Notes: generated by a model from the sequence alone, not told the origin. Positions 23,830 to 35,466 are shown, counted from the stretch's first letter. The stretch is DNA of 64,000 nucleotides from Dipteris shenzhenensis (GCA_047967505.1 CM106539.1), one strand, 5' to 3'. Program-made: numbers and translations.

Positions 23830-26025
23830 TTTTTTATGTAGCTTTTTTTTTTTGCGAAAATTTATTTAAATTTTAGTTTATAGGAATAATTATAAAATAT
23901 TTCTAAATTTCAAATGCATTTTAAAGTTATTTTAATTTTTTTTTTGGAATTACGTAATTTTTTATTTAAAATGTGAAAATGTAAATATTTTATTTTTAAA
24001 AATCATCTTTATAAAAAAAAGAGATAAAAGTTATTTTTTAAATTAGTGCTATTTTTATTTAAATAAAAAACATTTAAATTTTATTTTTAAAAATGAACTT
24101 TTAAAAAAAAAGAAAATAAGAGTTTAAGGTAGCTTTTATGTTATGTAAGTTATTTAAGTTAGTGAAGTTTTTATTGAAATATCAAAAAGTATATAATTTG
24201 TTTTTTAAAATCATCTATTTAAAAAAATATATAACTGAAGTTTATAAATTACTGAAGTTTTGAATTAAATATAACGTTTAAATTTTGTTTTTAGAAATCA
24301 TCTATTAAAAAAAAGAAAATAAGAGTTTAAAGTAGCTTTTATATTATTTTAGTTTATAGGAAAATGTAATCTAATTATAAAATATTTCAAAATTTTAAAT
24401 GCATTTTAAATTTTTTTAAATAATTTTTTTAATTACGTAATTTTTTATTTAAAATGTAAAAATGTATATATTTTATTTTTTCAATTCATCTATTAAAAAA
24501 AGAGAGATTAAAGTAGGTTTTATGTTATTTTTCAAATTGGTGCTATTTTTATTTAAATAAAAAAATATTTAAATTTTAGTTTTAAAAATCATCTTTTAAA
24601 AACAAAAAAAAAAAAGAGTTTAAGGTAGCTTTTATGTTATTTAAGTTAGTGAAGTTTTTATTTAAATGTCAGAAGGTATATGTTTTGTTTTTGAAAATCA
24701 TCTATTAAAGAAAAAAGAGATTAAAGTAGTTTGCATGTTATTTTTTAAATTAGTGAAGTTTTGAATTAAATATAACGTTTAAATTTTAGTTTATAGGAAT
24801 ATTTATAAAATATTTCTAAATTTTAAATGCATTTTAAAGTTTTTTAAAATTATTTTTGGAATTACGTAATTTTTTATTTAAAATGTGAAAATGTATATAT
24901 TTTGTTTTTAAAATCATCTTTTAAAAAAAAGAGATTAAAGTTATTTTTTAAATTAGTGCTATTTTTTTTTTAAAAAAAACATTTAAATTTTATTTTTAAA
25001 AATGAACTTTAAAAAAAAAAGAAAATAAGAGTTTAAGGTAGCTTTTATGTTATGTAAGTTATTTAAGTTAGTGAAGTTTTTATTTAAATGTCAAAAAGTA
25101 TATAATTTGTTTTTTAAAATCATCTATTAAAAAATATATATATAACTGAAGTTTATAAATAACTGAAGTTTTGAATTAAATATAACGTTTAAATTTTATT
25201 TTTAGAAATCATCTATTAAAAAAAAGAAAATAAGAGTTTAAAGTAGCTTTTATATTATTTTAGTTTATAGGAATATGTAATCTAATTATAAAATATTTCA
25301 AAATTTCAAATGCATTTTAAAGTTTTTTTAAATAATTTTTTTTAATTATGTAATTTTTTATTTAAAATATGAAAATATATATTTTTTATTTTTTAAATTC
25401 ATCTATTTAAAAAAAGAGAGATTAAAGTAGGTTTTATGTTATTTTTCAAATTGGTGCTATTTTTATTTAAATAAAAAAACTTTTAAATTTTAGTCTTAAA
25501 AATCATCTTTTTTTTAAAAAAAAAATAAGAGTTTAAGGTAGCTTTCATGTTATTTAAGTTAGTGAAGTTTTTATTTAAATGTCAGAAAGTATATATTCAA
25601 ATGCATTTTAAAGTTTTTTTAAATAATTTTTTTTAATTACGTAATTTTTTATTTAAAATATGAAAATGTATATACTTTGTTTTTTAAATTCATCTATTTA
25701 AAAAAAGAGAGATTAAAGTAGGTTTTATGTTATTTTTCAAATTGGTGCTATTTTTATTTAAACAAAAAAACGTTTAAATTTTAGTCTTAAAAATCATCTT
25801 TTTAAAAAAAAGAAAATAAGAGTTTAAGGTAGCTTTTATGTTATTTAAGTTAGTGAAGTTTTTATTTAAATGTCAGAAAGTATATATTTTGTTTTTTAAA
25901 ATCATCTATTAAAAAAAAAAAGATTAAAGTAGTTTGCATGTTATTTTTTAAATTAGTGAAGTTTTGAATTAAATATAACGTTTAAATTTTGTTTTTAGAA
26001 ATCATCTATTAAAAAAAAGAAATTA
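23830..26025. repeat. AT-rich higher-order tandem repeat (about 913-bp period)
   Basis: Very AT-rich array. A marker, TTACGTAATTTTTTATTTAAA, recurs near 23951, 24435, 24865, 25347 (TTATG variant) and 25638. Alternate spacings of about 484 and 430 bp give a higher-order unit near 913 bp, followed by a shorter 291-bp step. Other shared blocks are GAGTTTAAGGTAGCTTTTATG, TTAGTGAAGTTTTTATTTAAA and AATTAAATATAACGTTTAAA. No coding capacity. Confidence 0.85.
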
Positions 26026-26440
26026 TTGCGGTGTGCGTTTATCTATCTTTATGTGGAATATTATAGATTATATAGTTGGTTAAGAGTTGTTTCATAATTT
26101 AGGTAGAGTAAGTAGGCTGAGTTAACAAGCTAGAGCAAGATGATCTAGTTAAGGCCTACTCAAAAAGTTGTTTAGGGCTAGCTATTCCCAACTAGCTAGG
26201 AGCCAGTCATGCCAACCAATCATTCAACAGATGCTCCAAGTCAAGCAGTATAACCAGGGTTATCTCAATGACCATAACCTATCTCTATCCTATAAATATT
26301 GTCATTTCCTATATATTCTATACATTTCAAGATGCTATTCTACATTAGTTTGGCATATGTTTAGAGGTGCAATTTGACTTCCACTTGCAATTATTGAGAG
26401 GTGCATTTGTCCACCTTCATGTGGAATATTCTAGTATGCA
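26026..26440 (+). repeat. Possible solo LTR between imperfect direct repeats
   Basis: A direct repeat of about 37 bp (GGTGTGCGTTTATC...ATGTGGAATATTATAG, 26031-26069, and GGTGCATTTGTCC...ATGTGGAATATTCTAG, 26400-26435) brackets a segment with a TATA-like CCTATAAATATT near 26290. No second copy in the window, so the solo-LTR reading is tentative. Confidence 0.3.
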
Positions 26441-26982
26441 AGTCTTGCCTTGGGTTATATCTTTCAAGTTAGCATCTATTCCTTGTAGTTTATTATAATG
26501 TATTGTACATAACATTTTCTTTCTATCACTCAGTATCTTTACATCTCTCTTCCAAAAATACACCTCTACTACATACTTTGACATGCTAGTAGAGCCCATG
26601 GTAGTGTAGAGCCTTGAAAAATGGAGGGAGCATCTAGAACAAAAGCTATTTGCTATTAATTACAGCAAGGGTGGGTAGTATAGACAAGGAGAATGAGCTT
26701 GAAGAAACCGACTTTCTAAAGTAAACAACTTGTAAATAATTGTAAATATGAATTAAATTTACAACATAGCACTGTTGTAGGCATAGCCACACATTTGGCC
26801 CATCTACCGGTAGGTGCATAGGATGATCCCAATGACATCCTAACTCATCAAGGAGTACATACAAATAGTTTTCATTACGTAAATAGATTATAAGTCATAT
26901 TGAATAGAATATTATTTTCATTACCCAAATAGAATATTAATTTCCATGTGTTTTTTTTGTGCATGCGCTAGCCAGCGCACAG
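26441..26982. other. Unassigned stretch
   Basis: No coding or repeat signal. It ends in a pyrimidine-rich, TTTTTTTTGTGCATGCG-containing splice-acceptor-like sequence before the next gene. Confidence 0.35.
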
Positions 26983-28903
26983 GTTTTGGCACCACTATTC
27001 ATATGCAGATAGAGATTCTGAGAGTTGAGATGAAGGCACTGCAGGATGCTAGGGCACCCCCTCACTTGATTGCGAGTCTAGATTTAGTCATTGAGGCTCT
27101 AGGTCGATTGGACACAGTTGAGGACGTTGTGGATACCTTTCAGGCACAGGCTGAGGCAGAGATCACTGGTCATGGCTTGGATTGGAGAGCCATTCGAGAG
27201 TTGTTTGAGCATGAGTCACCTCACAGGCAGGCCTTAGAGGATATGTTTTTGGATGGTCACACTGAGGTGATGCGACCATGATCAGGGCTGCCCTTGCATA
27301 TTTTACGTTGTAGGCACCACGTCATAGCAGCACACATCTATCCGAGATATCTCGCTGAGAATGGTGGTCGATTGCCTTACAACCGTCAGATAGCTAGGTC
27401 ATTTGAAATGCAACTATACGCTGAGTTTGTGCTTGGTCATCGGGTAGATTACCTTAGTACCCATCTAGGATCAAGATCGAGACATGGTAGGATGGGGCAT
27501 CAGGAGTGTCAGACTGCAGGTATTGGCATCGACGCGAGGCACCAGAGTTGCACACTATCCCTGCACCGGCATTGCGAGCTGTTGGAGGACGGATTAGGGG
27601 GGATGTTCATTCAGTGGCATCATCCTTGCACGACATGGTCTCTGCCCTATCGAGATCACTTTCGATTCCACCTCCCACATCTATGGAGCCTCCCACATCT
27701 ACACCACCTCCCACATCTACACCGCCTCAACACGAGTTGGAGACTCGAGACGCATGAATTGCAGAGTTGGAGGCATTGTTGGCCGAGTCTAGGGACGAGG
27801 TTAGTTATTCTGATTATTTTAGTTTATTTTTTTGTTGCATGTTTTGAACTGAAGTTTTTTGGTTAATTCTCACCATGTACGCGACATGTTTGCATTGCAG
27901 GCACATCTATTGTGACTGGATATGGAGTCTCGTGTTCGACAGTTGGAGGTAGATTTGGAGGAGCAGAGGATTCGGACACGCATAGCATACCATTGTGCGG
28001 AGCACTATATTTTGCAGTTGAGACATATTAGTCGTGATCCATCTCGCCATAGGATCGACCCCAGCATGGCCCTATACCCTACTCCTCCTATAGATGTGCC
28101 GACTAGGACACCCATAGATGCACCAGTCATAGCCAAGCTTCCTACCGCCACTTGCGTCCTTTGCCACGAGGAGTTTGACACCATAGGGTGGTTTGGACTA
28201 GGGTGCAGCCACATCGCACATCTCCATTGCATGACCCGCCACACGGTGGCACAATCAGTGTGCCCTGTATGCTTTGCTGACATTGATGTGGCCACATACA
28301 GAGGACTAGGCATGGATGATCTGTATCTTGGTCATTGTCAGGCCATTGATCCATTTGCCCGCATGGTCTTGACAGAGCACTATAGGGAGGAGGCACAGAG
28401 AGCTTTGCTGCAGCAGGAGGGTGCTGATACATCAGTGGTTGCAACGTGTGTTCCGCGACGCTTCTCATATGGTGACTTCATGCCAGGTGATGAGGCACGA
28501 GCAGAGGAGGCACACCGTATTGAGTGAAAGGCAAAGCTTCAGACATCATTGCAGCAGTGGGTGGAGCAGTAGCTTGGGTGGCAAGCATCTTCTACATGTA
28601 GAGATGATTACTCGCGCTGGATTTGAGGCACGAGTATTTGCAGATGCACGACTTTGGGAGCTGAGACGCGCATACATAGAGGAGGCGAGGGAGGCAGAGA
28701 TGGTAGCGGTGGCTCGTGTAGCATGGCCTCCTCTTCATCAGGATGAGGCTGGCCCATCTCATGCAGGAGATGAGGCTGGCCCATCTGATCCGGCTTTGCC
28801 TGAGGGCACACAGTGGACGGTTGAGCAGTGGGTCATACAGGAGCCACGTCAAAGGATGACTAGAGGATCATATGTAGTGTTATCAGATTCTGATTCAGGA
28901 TGA
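26983..28903 (+). pseudogene. RING-H2 / coiled-coil gene, decayed
   Basis: GC-richer coding block between AT-rich flanks. It starts after an acceptor-like CAG at 26982 and reads through an alpha-helical segment (QIEILRVEMKALQDARAPPHL) and FEMQLYAEFVLGHRVDYL. It then shifts frame near 27500 into a Pro/Thr repeat and IAELEALLAESRDE. A 101-bp GT-AG intron (27800-27900) joins this in frame to a coiled coil (ESRVRQLEVDLEEQRIRTR) and a RING-H2 finger at 28153-28272: C78-x2-C81-x13-C95-x-H97-x2-H100-x2-C103-x10-C114-x2-C117, counted from the Met at 27922. RING domains usually act as ubiquitin ligases. After a shift around 28530 the last exon part ends SYVVLSDSDSG. TGA or TAG codons at 27288, 27757, 27912 and 28525 mark decay. 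It could be a host gene or a domain captured by a transposon. Confidence 0.7.
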
Positions 28904-29163
28904 TTGTTTAGGCTTCACACATTTCTTGTTTAGGGATGCACTTCTGCACAATGATGATGATGATGTACACATTCATTTTGGTACTTTCATGATATTGTTC
29001 TTACTTTTATGATGTTTGAGCATTTTTGTACTTTCATGATGTTCTTCTTACTTTGTTTATCTCAGTTTATAGTTTGTTCAAATCTAACATAAACATTTTA
29101 AAAAACATATATCTATATGTTTTTTTTTGGGAAAAAAAAGTAGTATTTTATTATATGGAAATT
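28904..29163. other. Downstream region of RING gene
   Basis: AT-rich, with GATGATGATGATG and repeated TACTTTCATGATRTTSTTCTTAC phrases; plausibly 3' UTR, with nothing else recognisable. Confidence 0.35.
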
Positions 29164-29490
29164 TTACAATGATAGTTTAGTGAACAACATCAAAACTGAA
29201 ATACAAATATGTGGCACAAAATTGTAGTAGCCGCAGCATGTAATGCTAGTACTCCCGAGGGGACCAGTGATTGCATATGCTCCAGTAGACGAAGTGGCAG
29301 AGAGGACAGCAAAGGATCCAGTAACAATAGCAACATTATGTTTTAGAATCAGTAGCAGCCCATATATTTTCATGGTATCGACAGGTGTTCCTCCACGTTC
29401 TTTGATACTGTTCTTCATGGTCATGAAGATCTTCAAATAACAAATCGTGATCCCTGATGAAGGTACGGAAAAGCATTTCTTGATGTCCAT
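29164..29490 (-). CDS. Orphan 108-codon ORF ending at the Copia-2 insertion
   Basis: Open on the minus strand with ATG at 29490, three bases from the Copia-2 LTR edge. The C-terminal two thirds are hydrophobic and rich in Gly/Ser/Thr (SFAVLSATSSTGAYAITGP). Not recognised. The sharp edge at the LTR suggests that the ORF is the downstream remnant of a gene cut by the insertion and that its apparent start is accidental. Confidence 0.4.
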   Translation of the reverse strand: MDIKKCFSVPSSGITICYLKIFMTMKNSIKERGGTPVDTMKIYGLLLILKHNVAIVTGSFAVLSATSSTGAYAITGPLGSTSITCCGYYNFVPHICISVLMLFTKLSL

Positions 29491-29493
29491 ATG

Positions 29494-30212
29494 TGTTAGA
29501 TATCAATGCTCCACTCTCGGGTAACTACGTGGGAACCAGCTAACTCTACTTGTAAGCCCCCCATATGAGGAGAAGGCATTTGAGTAGCTTGGTTATCCAG
29601 TAGGTCCTGGTTTGACACCAAATGGGGGCCATGTGTGGCCTGATGGCTGGACGGCTTCGGATAGAGTTGGCACACCTCCAACTACGCTACATGTAAGTGC
29701 GGGAAGGCATCCCTTGACTGATCGCACTGAGGGTAGACAGAGCATTTCATGGGGCAGCCCACTCTCGAGTTGCGGGGCCCATTTGGAGCCTCAGATGATC
29801 CCGGATGGCTGTGGGCCAAACAGACACCGTAGGTTAGTTGCTTTGTTTTGCGCACCAATTCTATCGTATGGTCGGTGGCGGACCCCCAATCGACCATTTT
29901 GGGCGGACTGGGTCGGCCACCCAATTGAGCCTAACCGACTACGACTGATGGCTATATAAGAGCAAGCTTGTGAAGCCCATTTCATCACTGGCTACAGCAA
30001 TCCTTATTCCTTAGCATTCAGCCTCCGTCTTCTAGTATTTCCAGCATGCCATCAAAGCTTCTTTCACAGGAGCGCACGACTGGGAGGCAGTGCCATCTAT
30101 TGTATCAGTTCTACAGTAATCAAATTTTTGATTCTCCATACTATCTTGTTTTCTCTCTTGCGTATGAGATCCTGTTATCTATTGAGCACAGACGTTGTAT
30201 TATTTTCTTACA
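29494..30212 (+). repeat. Copia-2 5' LTR (719 bp)
   Basis: Begins TGTTAGATATCAATG and ends TTTTCTTACA directly at the PBS. A TATA box (GGCTATATAAGAGC) lies at about 29950-29963 and would initiate the genomic RNA. No 3' LTR of this family is present. Confidence 0.88.
29951..29960 (+). promoter_or_regulatory. TATA box in Copia-2 LTR
   Basis: CTATATAAG in the U3-like part, about 250 bp before the LTR end, followed by a T-rich leader. Position and sequence fit a polymerase II promoter. Confidence 0.7.
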
Positions 30213-30225
30213 TGGTATCAGAGCC
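30213..30225 (+). other. Copia-2 primer binding site
   Basis: TGGTATCAGAGCC, initiator Met tRNA type, contiguous with the LTR end at 30212. Confidence 0.92.
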
Positions 30226-30282
30226 TGGACTCTAGCAAGAAGATTTAGTAGTGTGTTTCTGTTTGCAAGCAGATTGTGAGAG

Positions 30283-31130
30283 ATGGCCTAGCTCACAAGA
30301 CTACGAATCTCACCGTTCGATGAAAGCGAAAAGTTGGACGGCTCTAACTATCCTCTCCGGAAGTTCAAGATGAAGACCATCCTAAGCGCATATGAGCTTT
30401 GAGACACTGCTACTGGGGTGGACGTGAGGCCAGTTCGGATCCAGCCAATGCAGGACAACAGATAGTACCAACTGCGGATGAGATTCCCACGTGGACAAGA
30501 AGAAATGCAGATGCGTTGTGTTCTATTGTCTACAGTGTTAGTGATTCCGTCATGGCATTAATTCAACATGTCACCACAGCGGAGGAGGCATGGATGGTCT
30601 TGAAAAATCAGTACGAGACCACGAATCAGACGCAGATTCAGAATCTGGAGACTCAACTTGCGAACGAAAAATTGTCTGAGTCTGAAGCGGCAGAGAAGTT
30701 CATCACCATGCGCGATCAGATGACTGCGATTGGCATCACCATCACCAGTGAGAATCTAGCACGAAGGTGCATACGGATTCTCCCACCAAAGTACGACGGT
30801 CTTGTTACGACGCTGAATACGCAGAACAAAAATCTGCCCCTCAACTTTGAGGATTTCAGCGCGATGCTTCTGGAGAGGAGATGTGTCAAAAGACGAGGAC
30901 TGGAGAAGATTCGGCTTTCTAGACCAGATCAAAGAAAGGTAAGGATAAGGACTCTGGTAACCCATCTTCTTCTCATGATAAAAAGAGAAAGAAGAAGATC
31001 AAGTGCTTCTATTGCAACAAGGCAGGGCACAAGCAAAATGAGTGCCACAAGAAGATTATAGATGAGAAGAACGGAGTGAAGAAAGTGTCCACCACAAGCA
31101 GTACCAATAGAGCTGTTCGTCGCAATTGAG
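30283..31130 (+). pseudogene. Copia-2 gag with zinc knuckle
   Basis: Starts at the ATG at 30283 (MA-stop-LTRLRISPFDESEKLDG). A TAG replaces codon 3 and a TGA at 30400 replaces the Trp after YEL. 30470-30880 carries the UBN2 core (AEEAWMVLKNQYETTNQTQ, LPPKYDGLVTTL). The CCHC knuckle CFYCNKAGHKQNEC is readable near 31003-31044 after a shift at about 30900. It would form the particle shell; the stops make this copy inactive. Confidence 0.87.
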
Positions 31131-32466
31131 GAGATTTGCACGGAGGCAGTTCATGTACCTGCGGATGAACCTTGGATCATTGACAGTGGTGCATCGCGCC
31201 ACATGACCAATCGAAAGGATTGGTATACAGGTCTCTATAGCCAGTAGGGAATGACATCATGGTAGCAGCCGGCAATGATGCAAAATGTCCAGCAAAAGGA
31301 AAAGGTACGATTGCTCTCAAGTCAGATGGAGTTGTAAAACAATTGTCTAATGTTCTTTATGTGCCAGATATCAAGAGGAACTTGTTGTCCACTTCTGCAA
31401 TCATGGATCGGGACCTCAAAGTTCAATTCGATAAGAATGGTGCACAAATCCTCGATCTTCAAGGAAAGGTTGTTGGTAAAGGTACATGGTGCAACAACAT
31501 TTATGAACTCTCAGCTTTCAGTGCTCGAGCAGATCTCGAGCAGATGTGAAGAACACTAAGCTGTGGCATGAGAGGTTTGGTCATCTAAACCTTAGTTCTT
31601 TAAAGGAGATGCATAAAAGTGGAATGATTGCAGACCTACCAGAAATTTCAGATCTGCCCGATGTATGTGAAGCTTGTATGATGGGCAAGCAACATCTGCA
31701 GCCCTTTCCTAAAGAGGCCAGTAGGGCAAAGGCTCCTCTAAAGCTCGTTCACATGGACCTCTACCGAAAGATGGAGACAGAAGCTTTGGGTGGTTCCTTC
31801 TACTTCATGACACTGATCAACGACTACAGTAGAAGGATATGGATATACTTCCTGAAGACGAAAGACGAGGCTTTCAGTAAGTTCAAGGAATGGCATGTAA
31901 TGGTCGAGAAAGAATCAGGGAGGAAGGTGAAGAAGCTGAGATCACATAGAGTTGGAGAGTTCACATCGACTGAATTCGAAAGTTACTGCAAAAGTCACAG
32001 AATCAAGAGGCAGAAACCCCCGCCACATACATCACAGCAAAATGGAGTAGCAGAACGCAAGATGCGCGTCATCTGCGAAATGGGACGGAGTATGATGAAA
32101 GGGAAAGATTTGCCAAATATTTTCTGGGCTAAAGCATGTAACAGTGCAGTTTACATCCTCAATCATAGCTACACAAAGGCTGTGAACAGGATGACTCCAC
32201 TGCAAGCCTTTTCTAGTAAGAAACCTTCAGCTGCACATTTCAAAGTTTTTGGATGTGACTGTTTTGTGCATGTCCCTGATGCTACCATGACCAAATGGGA
32301 ACCGAAGAGCTGGAAGTGTATTTTCTTGGGCTATAGTGAAGAGGCGAAGGGCTACCATCTCTATAACCTTATTACCAAGAAGGTAATTGTAAGTCGCGAT
32401 GCCGCCACCAATAGCAGACCGAACTCCCCCAACGGTGCTTGGGAGGATTTAAGACAAAGAAGATGA
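31131..32466 (+). pseudogene. Copia-2 protease, GAG-pre-integrase and integrase
   Basis: The aspartic protease site PWIIDSGASRHMT lies at about 31165-31205, followed by LSNVLYVPDIKRNLLS (31340-31390). The 306-residue ORF at 31546-32466 begins with the pre-integrase zinc segment (LWHERFGHLNLSSLKE, CEACMMGKQH). It continues with the integrase core: HMDLYRKMETEALGG, TLINDYSRRIWIYFLK, then HRVGEFTSTEFESYC where active enzymes have D(R/K)GGEF, and TSQQNGVAERK. The C-terminal block reads KCIFLGYSEEAKGYHLYN. The Asp-to-His change at the second catalytic position is a missense loss of a DDE residue. Confidence 0.9.
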
Positions 32467-33211
32467 AGAAGAGCTTGCAGAACCACAACAGCAACGGCCT
32501 TTCCCAAAGTGGGTAAAGCAGCTTTTGGACAGCAAAGAACCTCCAACCATTGAGGAGGAACCATCCGAACACCGCCGGTCCAAGAGATTAGAGGAATAAA
32601 GAAGGGCGCAGGAACACTTGGTCAACTATGCTTTGATGACAGAAGTGATCCATGCTGATGAACCCAAGTGTCTTGAAGAGGCACAGGGTGATGATAGGTG
32701 GATGGAGGCTATGTAGTCAGAGTATGGCTCCATAATGAAGAACAACACTTGGGACCTTGTGGATCGACGACCACCAAAATGCAAGGTGATCGGAACCAAG
32801 TGGGTGTACAAGACCAAGTATAAGTCTGATGGCACATTGGATAAGTACAAGGCTTGGCTCGTGGCAAAAGGATTTGCACAGGTACATGGTTTTGATTATC
32901 AAGATACTTTTGCTCCCACAGCTCGACTAACCACAATTCGTAGTGTTTTGGCTTTAGCTGCCTAGGGAAGTTGGCCCGTGTTTCAAATGGATGTGAAATC
33001 CACCTTTCTGAATGGAGATCTCAAGGAGGAGGTATACGTGGAACAACCACCAGGTTTTGAGATCCCCGGTTCAGAAGGAAAAGTCTGCAAACTGAAGAAG
33101 GCACTTTACGGGCTGAAACAGACTCCACGAGCGTGGTACTAGTGAATTGATGCCTACTTTCTACAAAACGGGTTCAGGAGGAGCCCATCTGATGCAAATT
33201 TGTATATCTAG
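32467..33211 (+). pseudogene. Copia-2 RT, N-terminal half only
   Basis: RT start with [61 protein letters not shown] and [18 protein letters not shown] codons at 32714 and 32963 and a TAG-TGA pair at 33140-33145 replace Gln, Gln and Gln-Trp of relatives. The coding ends at about 33211, before the catalytic YVDD box, where family A sequence on the opposite strand begins. Confidence 0.88.
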
Positions 33212-34737
33212 CCTTGAACTTAGGCAATCCTACAATAATATTTTGGGCCTGCATTATTTTAAGTCGTTGTACATTAACATGACCAATGCATTTATGCCAG
33301 ATATCAATATCTGCAACTACACCGATCCCATGTGCAAACATTACTGCACTCAAGTCACGCATGTCCACATCCAACGTAAACATCCTGCCCTTCTTCTTCC
33401 CTTTTGCTATCAAGTGACCTTTATTTTTCATATCCTCAACAAAGCATCCATGAGGATTAAATCTGACCTACAAGCCCTGCTCAACCATTTGACCAACAGA
33501 AACCAGGTTCTTGATGATATTCAGGACATGAAATACATCAAAAAGGTATTTCTTTTTTCCATCCTACATAGACAAAGGAATTTTACCAATCTCCACAATA
33601 GGATGTGCAGTATCATCACCAATCTCCACAAATCCTGGTCTTTCCATTTTCCTTGGATCCTGCATCCATTCTGCATGACCTATCATGTGGTTTGATGCAC
33701 CTGAGTCAACATACCACACATCATTGCTTTCTTATGTACTTGTTACAGAATTGGTCATGTGCTGCACCATAAACAGATGCTCATTTCTATCATCACCCTG
33801 TCTACTAGAGGATGCATAATTGCCTTGCTGCAATTTTCTAGTCATGATGTCATTCTGCTTTTTATACCAGTCTTTAACCATATGACCCATTTTACCACAA
33901 TAGTAGCATTCAACATTGCTCTTTGCATTTTGGCCTCTCTATCATCCACCACGACCTCTTTGGCTCCCCTTGCCTCTAAAGTTACCATGTCCTCCTCCAT
34001 AGGACTAGTTTTCTTTAATTTGCTGCATATTCTGATTTTTGCCATAGCCTCCAAATCGGCCTGCTCTACCTCTGCCTCTACCTCTTTCGACATATGAGTA
34101 GAAGATAGCTTCTTTTGAAGTTCCTCCTGAAGAAGATGCACCACCATTTCTCTGGTCTTCAGAAATTAGAAGAGCAATCAACTCCTCAAAATCAGGAAAA
34201 TTCTCACAGATGGCAATGGATGTCCAGAATGGTGCATAATCCTTTTGCTAGACCATTCAAGGTCATAGAATCTAAATCATCATCTTCCACTGGTGACCCA
34301 ATAGAAGCAAGTGCATCTGCAATCTTCTTCACCTTCATGTGGTAGTCATTGATGCTCATATTTTCTCTTTGCACATTATGCAACTCCTGCTTGAGCTGCA
34401 TTTTCCTAGCTTGCATATTTGTGCTATATATTTTTGTCAAAGTATCACATGCCTCCTTCGGCATGCTTGCATCCTGAATATGCACAATCATAGAATCTAA
34501 AATACTGATAGACATCTAGTACATAACTTTTCTGGCTGTCTTATGCCAGCCTTTAAATGCCTACAACTCATGTTGATTGGGAACATTAGGAATAACTGGT
34601 TCTTGTTCACCTCCAGTAATGAACTCCCATTAGCCTTTTCCCTTAAGGAAATTCTTCATTCTAAACTTCCATGCTTGGAAGTTGTTCTTGTCATGCTTTT
34701 CAATGACAATCTGTCAAAGACAATCAGATGCCATTAT
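33212..34737 (-). pseudogene. Copia family A gag, protease and pre-integrase (third copy)
   Basis: On the minus strand from about 34737: the gag start, YHMKVKKIADALASIGSPVEDDD (34300-34370), the GRGRG-type tail near 34070, a CCHC-type knuckle around 33900, and the GAG-pre-integrase segment (IDIWHKCIGHVNVQRLKIM, 33240-33330). It aligns with 1-787, base 33951 matching base 1. It lacks some of the stops seen there; for example CAG near 34044 corresponds to TAA at 86. It is truncated at 33212 by the junction with Copia-2, and no LTR is attached. Confidence 0.85.
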
Positions 34738-34864
34738 AGAATAGAACACTACAAAATATTCTGTCACTGTAAAAAAACACACATAAACATGACAGATTAT
34801 ATCCCACCTTGGCTACCACAAGATGGGTGCTTCACTAGACATTTTCATGAAATCATGGAAAGCT

Positions 34865-35395
34865 ATGGCTAACTCCTTTGGTCCATTGAAACTTAGTATC
34901 TTTCTTGGTTAATTCATACAAAAGGCCAGCAATGTTTGTAAAATCTTTGATGAATCTCTTGTAAAAATTGATAAACCCCACAAACAATCTAAGTTGAGTG
35001 AATGTCTCAGGTTTTGGCATTTTCTCTTACTTGGCTTGGTGTGAATGTTATCTTTGGAAATCACATGTCTGAGCAATACATCGACACGTATGCAAAGGAC
35101 ACTTTTGGCTAGGTTCAGAGATATACCTGCTTATACACACTTGGCAAAAACCTTGCCCAAGTACATGAGTTGTTGTTGATCAGTCTCTGAATATACACAA
35201 AAATCATCCAAGTAGATAGTAATGAGATCGGTAAGATAATCCTGGAATGTGTCCACCATGAACCTTTGAAAAGTAGAAGGGCCGTTTTGTAATCCAAAAG
35301 GCATCACTTTTGTGGCATAAGCACCCCATTCTGTAATAAATGCTATCTTGGACTGGTCTTTAGGTGCAAGGGATATCTATTTATGGTTGAGGGGA
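34865..35395 (-). pseudogene. Ty3/Gypsy reverse transcriptase relic
   Basis: Minus-strand RT of a Gypsy element: VMPFGLQNGPSTFQRFMVD, DYLTDLITIYLDDFCVYSET (catalytic YLDD, about 35180-35200), LGKVFAKC with a stop after it, then ISLNLAKSVLCI and the connection to the RNase H side. It is 0.5 kb only, with both ends missing. Confidence 0.85.
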
Positions 35396-35466
35396 AGGGA
35401 GGGGGGATTAGGGCCACAGCTGCTTCTTAGGATATAAATAGCTAATTGTACATAGGACCCAAGGTA

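Noticed and set aside
27005-27260. tRNA or rRNA genes anywhere in the window
   Set aside because: No A/B box pair with a cloverleaf or rRNA signature was found by eye here or elsewhere; a tRNAscan run would be decisive.
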